The notes below the pieces were generated by a model, which was not told where the DNA came from, did no database searches, and saw only the letters and a program-made list of their open reading frames with translations. This document shows, piece after piece, positions 5,330 through 11,094 of a DNA stretch of 12,990 nt. This DNA is from an uncultured Collinsella sp. (GTDB taxonomy: Bacteria; Actinomycetota; Coriobacteriia; Coriobacteriales; Coriobacteriaceae). The DNA lies in assembly GCA_900543615.1 (NCBI GenBank), contig UQSC01000048.1, positions 1-12,990 on the forward strand. The letters run 5' to 3'. The position numbers were made by a program, and so were the translations under genes. How positions within the stretch are numbered: position 1 is the stretch's first letter; each line of letters starts with the position of its first letter.

Positions 5330-7888
5330 ATGTTTACTCCGCTTATCACTCATGATCTGGACGGTGCCGCGCTGGCGGCACCCGTTGATGCCGCACGTCG
5401 CAACGGTGCCACGTACAAGACGCGCACGATCGACGATCTGCGCATTAAGGACGATCGCCTGCGTGCGGCCATCGAGGGCACGGGACACCTGCTGTTCGAC
5501 GGCGGCATGGGCACCATGTTGCAGGCCGCTGGCATGAAGGCGGGCGCCCTGCCCGAGCTGCTCAACTTTGAGGAACCCCAGGTCATTACCGACATTCAGC
5601 GGCAGTACGTCGAGGCTGGCTGCGACGTGATTACCGCCAACACCTTTGGCGCCAATGCCCACAAGCTCGACGGTGCCGCCACCGTGGCAGACGTCTTTGC
5701 CGCGGCCGTCACCTGTGCCCGCGAGGCCGGTGCCCACTACGTCGCCGGCGATATCGGCCCCATCGGCGCACTGCTTCGCCCCCTGGGTACCCTCAGCTTC
5801 GACGAGGCCTATGACCTCTTTGCCGAGGAAGTGCGCGCCGGCGTCGCCGCGGATGTGGACCTCTTTATTATCGAGACTATGACCGACCTGGCCGAGATCA
5901 AGGCGGCGGTCCTCGCCTGCCGCGAGAACTCCGACCTGCCCGTCTTTGCCACCATGACCTTTGAGGAAGACGGCCGCACCTTCTTGGGAACAAGCCCCGA
6001 GGTCGCCGCCATCACGCTCGATGCCATCGGCGCCGACGTTTTGGGCATCAACTGCAGCCAGGGACCGGCCGAGCTCCGAGGACTCGCAGCACGTATGCTC
6101 ACCGTTACCGACAAGCCCGTTATGGTGCAGGCCAATGCAGGACTCCCCCATGTGGACGACGACGGCAACACCGTCTTTGATATCCAGGCCCCCGAATACG
6201 CCGAGGCCGTCGCCGGCATGATCGCCGACGGCGTGAGCGTCGTGGGCGGTTGCTGCGGCACCACGCCGGCGCACATGGCGGTCTTGCGCACGCTTATCGA
6301 CAACCACACGCCCAGCCCGCGCCACCGCAAGCCCAGTATGTCGGTCACGAGCGCCCAAACGGTCGTGGACCTTCCCTGCGACGGCCACAAGATCGCCGTC
6401 ATCGGCGAGCGCATCAACCCCACCGGCAAAAAGCGCCTGCAGCAGGCCCTGCGCGACGGCGACCTGGACTACGTCGTGAGCCAGGGTATCAGCCAGCAGG
6501 AACAGGGCGCCGACATCCTAGACGTTAACGTGGGCCTGCCCGAGATCGACGAGGTCAAGATCATCCAACAGGCCACCGAGCAGCTCCAGGGCTCCACGTT
6601 GCTGCCGCTGCAGATCGACTCCACCGACCCCGCAGCCGTCGAGGCCGCCGTGCGCCGCTACGCCGGCAAGCCCATCATCAACTCGGTCAATGGCAAGCAG
6701 CAGATCATGGATGAGATCTTTCCGCTGGTCGCCCACTACGGCACCAACGTTGTCGGCCTTACGCTCGACGAAGGCGGCATCCCCGATACCGCCGAGGCTC
6801 GCTTCGCCATCGCCGAGCGCATCGTGGCCGAGGCTGCCCGCTACGGCATCGGACCGGACCGCATCCTCATCGACTGCCTGGTCATGACCGCCTCGACCAA
6901 TCAACGCCAGGCCGAGCAGATCCTACGCGCCATGTCCCTGTGCAAGGAACGCCTGGGCGTTAAATGCGCACTCGGCGTGTCGAACATCAGCTTTGGCCTG
7001 CCTGCCCGCCCGCTGCTGGGCTCGGTCTTTTTGGCCGCCGCTTTTGGCGCGGGCCTGGACGCCCCCATCATGAACCCGGGTTCCAAGCGCTTTATGGATA
7101 CCGTCTACAGTTATCGTGTGTTGAGCGTTGAGGACGAGGGCTCGACCGGATACATCGAGCGCTACGCCGGCTGGACCGATCCGTATAAGATCGCCGCCAA
7201 CCCGGCAGCAGCTCAGGCCGCATCGACCGACACCGTGCCCGCCGCTGGCACCGCCGGCACCGACGGCAACGACGACCCGATTCGTCGCATGGTCGTCTCG
7301 GGCCGCAAAGGCGAGATCGCTGCCGAGACCGAGCGTCTGCTGGCAGACCACGACGCCATGGACCTCATCAACAATCACTTTATCCCCGCCCTCGACGAGG
7401 TTGGCGTCCTCTTTGACCAGGGCAAGTTCTTCTTGCCGCAGCTTATGGCCTCGGCCGAGGCCGCACGCGTGGGCTTCGACACCATCAAGCGCCTGATGCC
7501 CGCCGGCGAGATTGCCGACAAGGGCAAGATCTGCGTGGCCACCGTCAAGGGCGACATCCACGATATTGGCAAGAACATCGTCAAAATGCTGCTCGACAAC
7601 TACGGCTACACCGTCTTTGACCTGGGCCGCGACGTCGATCCGCAAGAGGTGCTCAAGACCGTCAAGGAGCGTGACATTAAGCTCGTCGGCCTCTCGGCGC
7701 TTATGACTACCACCGTCGTGGCCATGGAGGAGACCATCAAGCTGCTTCATACTGAGGTGCCGGGCGTCAAGATCATCGTAGGCGGCGCCGTACTCACCCC
7801 CGAATACGCCAAGCAGATCGGCGCGGACTACTACGCCAAGGACGCCGCCGAAAGCGCTCGCATCGCCGAAGAGGTCTTTGGGCAGTAA
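5330..7888 (+). CDS. metH: Cobalamin-dependent methionine synthase MetH lacking the activation domain
   Basis: MetH moves the methyl group of 5-methyl-THF to homocysteine through cobalamin. The 852 residues contain three modules. The homocysteine domain (about 50-325) has zinc ligands Cys242 (GINCSQG) and Cys308/Cys309 (GGCCGTTPAH). The pterin-binding barrel (about 352-620) has GERINPTG at 359-366. The cobalamin cap and binding domains (about 650-852) have GDIHDIGKN at 741-749, with His744 as the lower axial cobalt ligand, plus VGLSALMTTT (786-795). Full MetH proteins are about 1200 aa; the missing part is the activation domain, encoded by the gene just upstream. An Ala/Thr/Gly-rich linker (625-648) joins the second and third modules. 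The ribosome site AGGAG (5319-5323) overlaps the upstream stop codon. About 45 residues precede the first module. Confidence 0.98.
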   Translation: MFTPLITHDLDGAALAAPVDAARRNGATYKTRTIDDLRIKDDRLRAAIEGTGHLLFDGGMGTMLQAAGMKAGALPELLNFEEPQVITDIQRQYVEAGCDVITANTFGANAHKLDGAATVADVFAAAVTCAREAGAHYVAGDIGPIGALLRPLGTLSFDEAYDLFAEEVRAGVAADVDLFIIETMTDLAEIKAAVLACRENSDLPVFATMTFEEDGRTFLGTSPEVAAITLDAIGADVLGINCSQGPAELRGLAARMLTVTDKPVMVQANAGLPHVDDDGNTVFDIQAPEYAEAVAGMIADGVSVVGGCCGTTPAHMAVLRTLIDNHTPSPRHRKPSMSVTSAQTVVDLPCDGHKIAVIGERINPTGKKRLQQALRDGDLDYVVSQGISQQEQGADILDVNVGLPEIDEVKIIQQATEQLQGSTLLPLQIDSTDPAAVEAAVRRYAGKPIINSVNGKQQIMDEIFPLVAHYGTNVVGLTLDEGGIPDTAEARFAIAERIVAEAARYGIGPDRILIDCLVMTASTNQRQAEQILRAMSLCKERLGVKCALGVSNISFGLPARPLLGSVFLAAAFGAGLDAPIMNPGSKRFMDTVYSYRVLSVEDEGSTGYIERYAGWTDPYKIAANPAAAQAASTDTVPAAGTAGTDGNDDPIRRMVVSGRKGEIAAETERLLADHDAMDLINNHFIPALDEVGVLFDQGKFFLPQLMASAEAARVGFDTIKRLMPAGEIADKGKICVATVKGDIHDIGKNIVKMLLDNYGYTVFDLGRDVDPQEVLKTVKERDIKLVGLSALMTTTVVAMEETIKLLHTEVPGVKIIVGGAVLTPEYAKQIGADYYAKDAAESARIAEEVFGQ

Positions 7889-7913
7889 CACAACGGAAAC
7901 AACCGAGCACCAA

Positions 7914-7951
7914 AACGTGCCGCATGCGCCACTTGGCACGTGCGGCACGTT
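7914..7951 (+). promoter_or_regulatory. Long near-perfect hairpin after metH overlapping a -10-like box
   Basis: AACGTGCCGCA (7914-7924) pairs with TGCGGCACGTT (7941-7951). The stem continues inward with a T·G pair, G-C, one C/A mismatch and GCC/GGC around a 4-base loop. No T-run follows on the plus strand, so if it ends the metH transcript it does so without a classical tail. The right arm runs directly into TAGAAT (7951-7956), a likely -10 box of the next gene. It may therefore act as an operator or as a boundary between the two units. Confidence 0.6.
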
Positions 7952-7996
7952 AGAATAGATAAGACTATGCTCGTTTTGGCAGATAGGAGCGCAAGG

Positions 7997-9361
7997 ATGG
8001 CGATCACGCCCGCAGAAATCGCGGAAACCCGCGGCATGGTTGAGGAGCAGAACCTCGACATCAGGACCATCACCATGGGTGTTTCGCTCATGGGTTGCGG
8101 TGACGAGAACCTCGACCGCATGTGCACGAAGATCTACGACCACGTGACGCACACGGCTGAGCATCTGGTCGAGACCGCCGAGAACCTCGAGCGCGAGTAC
8201 GGTATCCCCATCGTCAACAAGCGTGTTTCCGTCACCCCGGTGGCGCAGATCGCCGCGTGCTGCAAGGATGAGGACCTCACCCCCATCGCGCATGCCCTCG
8301 ACCGCGCGGCCGAGACGCTCGGCATCGATTACCTGGGCGGCTTCTCCGCGCTCGTCCAGAAGGGCATCGGCGACGCCGACCGCCGCGTCATCCAGTCCAT
8401 CCCCCAGGCGCTCGCCACCACGAGCCGCGTCTGCTCCAGCGTCAACGTCGCCAGCCTGCGCGCCGGTATCAACATGGATGCCGTGCTCATGGCCGCCCAG
8501 ACCATCATCGATGCCGCCAAGCTCACGGCCGACCAGGACTCCGTCGGCGCCTCCAAATTTGTCTGCTTTGCCAACATGGTCGAGGACTCCCCGTTTATGG
8601 CGGGCGCCGTTCACGGCGGTGGCGAGGCCGACGCCGTCATCAACGTAGGCGTCTCGGGCCCCGGCGTTATGGCTGCTGCCTTGGAGACGCTGCCCGACTC
8701 CGCATCGATGATGGAAGTCGCCGAGAAGATTAAGCAGACCGCCTTTAAGATCACCCGTGCCGGCGAGCTCATGAGCCGCGAGGCCGCCCATCGTCTGGGT
8801 GTCGAGAAGGGCATTGTCGACCTGTCGCTGGCTCCCACGCCTGCCATCGGCGACTCCGTCGCGCGCATCCTTGAGATCATCGGCGTGGGTACCTGCGGTG
8901 GCCCGGGCACGACCTGCGCGCTCGCCATGCTCAACGATGCCGTCAAGAAGGGCGGCGTCATGGCCAGCTCCAGCGTGGGCGGTCTCTCCGGCGCCTTTAT
9001 CCCCGTGTCCGAGGACGCCGGCATGATCGCCGCCGTCGAAGCCGGCGCGCTTTCGCTCGAGAAGCTCGAGGCCATGACCTGCGTGTGCTCCGTTGGCCTG
9101 GACATGATCGCCATCCCCGGCGACACCCCGGTCGAGACCATCGCCGGCATCATCGCCGACGAGATGGCCATCGGCGTCATCAACAACAAGACCACGGCCG
9201 TCCGCGTGATTCCTGCCATCGGCAAGGGCGTGGGCGACTGCGTCGAGTACGGTGGCTTGTTCGGCCGTGCGCCCATCATGCCGGTGAACCCCAACGCCGG
9301 CACCGTGCTTGCCCACCGTGGTGGACGCTTCCCGGCACCGCTGAATTCGCTGAAGAACTAG
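7997..9361 (+). CDS. PFL-family protein (UPF0210/DUF711)
   Basis: The 454-residue protein matches the UPF0210 (DUF711) family in length and pattern. Examples are TRGMVEEQNLDIRTITMG near the start, SVTPVAQIAA (78-87), HGGGEADAVINVGVSGPG (206-223), GGLFGRAPIMPVN (419-431) and the C-terminal RGGRFPAP. The family is structurally related to the pyruvate formate-lyase-like glycyl radical fold, but I see no glycyl radical loop and its reaction is unknown. It is predicted to be cytoplasmic. The start is ATG 7997, with AGGAG (7985-7989) 7 nt upstream. In many bacteria an ACT-domain protein gene (UPF0237, GcvR-like) lies directly upstream; here that place is taken by metH and a hairpin. Codon use is that of the neighbouring core genes. 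Confidence 0.94.
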   Translation: MAITPAEIAETRGMVEEQNLDIRTITMGVSLMGCGDENLDRMCTKIYDHVTHTAEHLVETAENLEREYGIPIVNKRVSVTPVAQIAACCKDEDLTPIAHALDRAAETLGIDYLGGFSALVQKGIGDADRRVIQSIPQALATTSRVCSSVNVASLRAGINMDAVLMAAQTIIDAAKLTADQDSVGASKFVCFANMVEDSPFMAGAVHGGGEADAVINVGVSGPGVMAAALETLPDSASMMEVAEKIKQTAFKITRAGELMSREAAHRLGVEKGIVDLSLAPTPAIGDSVARILEIIGVGTCGGPGTTCALAMLNDAVKKGGVMASSSVGGLSGAFIPVSEDAGMIAAVEAGALSLEKLEAMTCVCSVGLDMIAIPGDTPVETIAGIIADEMAIGVINNKTTAVRVIPAIGKGVGDCVEYGGLFGRAPIMPVNPNAGTVLAHRGGRFPAPLNSLKN

Positions 9362-9377
9362 CTGAGGGGACTGGCGA

Positions 9378-9511
9378 GGAGCCCCGGGGAGGGCAAATAT
9401 ATAAGGTCGCCTGCTCGAACAGTCCTGACTCGCACGGAGAGCACATTAAGTGCTCTCCGGCTCGTGCGGAACTCGCGATCGACCTTATATATTTGCCCTC
9501 CCCGGGGCTCC
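9378..9511. repeat. 134-bp element with perfect 32-bp inverted arms and a central hairpin
   Basis: The arms 9378-9409 and 9480-9511 are exact reverse complements over 32 bases (outer end GGAGCCCCGGGGAGGG, inner end ATATATAAGGTCG). The 70-bp interior contains a second perfect hairpin: CGGAGAGCAC (9435-9444), loop ATTAA, GTGCTCTCCG (9450-9459). It also has ACTCGC twice (9428-9433, 9471-9476). It starts 16 bases after the PFL-family stop. There is no T-run. The layout suits a MITE or a palindromic dispersed repeat; a bidirectional transcription block is also possible. Short reading frames crossing it are by-products of the palindrome. Confidence 0.75.
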
Positions 9512-9564
9512 CGCACAACGGGACCTCGGTTGGGTTCTATCCCGGTTGCAGTCGCTTCGCTCCT

Positions 9565-9582
9565 GCACCACTTGACTGGTGC
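9565..9582 (+). promoter_or_regulatory. Small hairpin in the spacer before the methyltransferase gene
   Basis: GCACCA (9565-9570) and TGGTGC (9577-9582) form a perfect 6-bp stem with a 6-base loop. The rest of 9512-9677 holds no gene. TTGGAA (9595-9600) and TATATG (9616-9621) are possible promoter boxes but are only 15 bp apart, so I do not call a promoter with confidence. Confidence 0.35.
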
Positions 9583-9677
9583 GGTGGTTTGGCGTTGGAA
9601 CGGTTCTATTTCTGATATATGCTGGTTGCGGCTCTTCTTTTTGGGGGGTCGCTTTTTTGTTGCTAGGAGGTTGGCCC

Positions 9678-10565
9678 GTGGCTGATGGTGTAATTCAATC
9701 TGAGCTGCTTTTTGCGGATTGGAATGGCGAATGGATGCGTCTGCAGGCCGCTCGGCATCGGGCTGATGATTCTTTTGAATGGGATAAGCGGGCTCGGCAT
9801 TTTCGTCCACTGGAGACTGCTCCGTATGCCCGGGATTTTATGAAATTGCTGGCTCTTGAGCCTGGTGAGTCGGTGCTGGATATGGGATGTGGGGCTGGGT
9901 CGATTGCTATTCCGCTTGCTCAGGCTGGGCATCCTGTGATTGCTGCCGACTTCTCCCCCGCTATGCTGGGCACGCTTGATGCCGGCATTGAGTACTACGG
10001 ACTCGAAAGGCGCATAACGCCGCTTGAGCTTGCTTGGGATGATGATTGGGATTTGGTTGGACCGGTCGCGAAAGCGGTGGATGTTGCCTTTGCCAGTCGG
10101 TCGGTTACGACGACCAATCTAAAAGGTGCGCTTGCCAAGCTTGATCGTACGGCTCGTCGGCGTTGTGCCGTCACGATGGTCGCCAACTCCAGCCCGCGCT
10201 ATGATCTGCACGTGATGAACGCCATTGGCGCCTCCGTTACCTGCAGCAATGGCTTTGTGTATGCCTTTAACATTCTCATTCAGATGGGTGCCCTGCCGCA
10301 AGTTACGTACTTTGAATCGCCTCGTCGCGATACCTTCGATAACCTTGAAGCGGGCGTAGCAGATTTTTCCCGTATGCTCGAGCATGGCAACGAGGATAAG
10401 GTCGACCGTCTGCGCGACTACATCGCCCAGCACATGATCGAGAACCCCCATGCCGGTGAGCCGGGCTCCAAGGGCGTGCCGCAGGGGCGCTATATGCTCG
10501 ACCATATCCGTAAGGTTCGTTGGGCGTTTATTGCATGGGATCCGGTCTCTGCGCTCAGCTCATAG
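9678..10565 (+). CDS. Class I SAM-dependent methyltransferase, substrate unknown
   Basis: The 295-residue protein carries the Rossmann-type AdoMet site. Motif I is VLDMGCGAGSIAIPLA (residues 66-81) and the acidic end of strand 2 is in AADFS (D91). Homology to the Methyltransf_11/25 type is limited to the first 170 residues. The C-terminal half, with RRDTFDNLEAGVADF (216-230), does not point to a known substrate. The start chosen is GTG at 9678, because AGGAGG (9665-9670) stands 7 nt upstream. The frame is open 33 codons further back to an ATG at 9579, but that part crosses the hairpin region and translates to an unlikely Trp/Phe-rich leader. Codons in roughly 9690-9950 favour T-ending and GGG/GCT codons, unlike the C-rich neighbours, while the later part looks native. 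No membrane segment is seen. Confidence 0.83.
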   Translation: MADGVIQSELLFADWNGEWMRLQAARHRADDSFEWDKRARHFRPLETAPYARDFMKLLALEPGESVLDMGCGAGSIAIPLAQAGHPVIAADFSPAMLGTLDAGIEYYGLERRITPLELAWDDDWDLVGPVAKAVDVAFASRSVTTTNLKGALAKLDRTARRRCAVTMVANSSPRYDLHVMNAIGASVTCSNGFVYAFNILIQMGALPQVTYFESPRRDTFDNLEAGVADFSRMLEHGNEDKVDRLRDYIAQHMIENPHAGEPGSKGVPQGRYMLDHIRKVRWAFIAWDPVSALSS

Positions 10566-10682
10566 CCTGTTCGCAGCCCGCACCGTCCACCCGCCCGGCA
10601 TCCGCATTCTTTTTGAACTGGGCAAACGCGCTCCACACCGCGCCGTTCCTGCGCTATCGTGGGACAGCTCACGTAGATTAAG

Positions 10683-10697
10683 GCCCCGTCGCGGGGC
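10683..10697 (+). promoter_or_regulatory. GC-rich hairpin upstream of the YhbY-family gene
   Basis: GCCCCG (10683-10688) and CGGGGC (10692-10697) form a 6-bp stem around the triloop TCG, 26 bases before the start codon. No T-run follows, so it is not a good terminator for the upstream methyltransferase gene. The rest of 10566-10723 shows no gene and no confident promoter. Confidence 0.4.
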
Positions 10698-10723
10698 GCC
10701 CCATACATAGAAAGCGAGAACCC

Positions 10724-11023
10724 ATGGCACTGACAGGAGCCCAGGTCAAGCAGCTTCGCAGCATGGCCCATCACCTCAACCCCGCCATCATCATCGGCAA
10801 GTCCGATGTCAACGAGGGCACCGTCGAGCAGACGGTCGCCTACCTGGAGAAGCACGAGCTCGTTAAGTGCTCCGTGCTCGATGGCTCCAGTCTTTCCGCC
10901 CGCGAGGCCGCCGAAGAGCTCGCTGAGCGCTGCCACGCCGAGGTCGTCCAGGTCATCGGCCGCAAGTTCTCGCTGTATCGCGAGTCCTCGCGCAAGGACA
11001 TCGAGAAGATCAAGCTCGTCTAA
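10724..11023 (+). CDS. yhbY: YhbY-family (CRM domain) ribosome-associated RNA-binding protein
   Basis: This is a small 99-residue protein consisting of a single CRS1-YhbY (CRM) domain. The match is clear at the N-terminus (MALTGAQVKQLRSMAHHLNP, then IIIGKSDVNEGTVEQ), through LEKHELVKCSVL, to the C-terminal IGRKFSLYRES. Bacterial YhbY proteins bind pre-50S ribosomal particles and take part in large-subunit assembly. The start is the only sensible ATG; the ribosome site is weak (AAAGCGAG, 10711-10718, 5 nt upstream). The gene appears to be expressed alone and is followed by a strong terminator. The neighbours give no further functional hint. Confidence 0.94.
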   Translation: MALTGAQVKQLRSMAHHLNPAIIIGKSDVNEGTVEQTVAYLEKHELVKCSVLDGSSLSAREAAEELAERCHAEVVQVIGRKFSLYRESSRKDIEKIKLV

Positions 11024-11060
11024 GAGCCAATGATCCGGCGAGCCAACACATAGCAAGCTT

Positions 11061-11094
11061 ACGGGTGCCCAAGTACTTCGGGCGCCCGTTTTTT
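11061..11094 (+). terminator. Rho-independent terminator of the yhbY gene
   Basis: ACGGGTGCCC (11061-11070) pairs with GGGCGCCCGT (11080-11089), with one G·U pair and a 9-base loop. Six T follow (11089-11094). The stop codon of the converging minus-strand gene (11095-11093) lies inside this T-run, so the two genes share the spacer. Confidence 0.9.

Noticed and set aside
5168..6388. Minus-strand open frame (406 codons) opposite the MetH activator and metH
   Set aside because: Antisense shadow with no motif; the sense genes are certain.
6923..9316. Very long minus-strand open frame (797 codons) opposite metH and the PFL gene
   Set aside because: It crosses two well-supported genes and their intergenic hairpin. 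Its Gly/His/Asp-rich composition is typical of antisense frames in this codon usage.
9358..9810. Frames of 80-176 codons crossing the 32-bp inverted arms
   Set aside because: They read the same palindrome from both sides (similar PRGGQIYKV segments) and overlap real gene ends, so they are by-products of the repeat.
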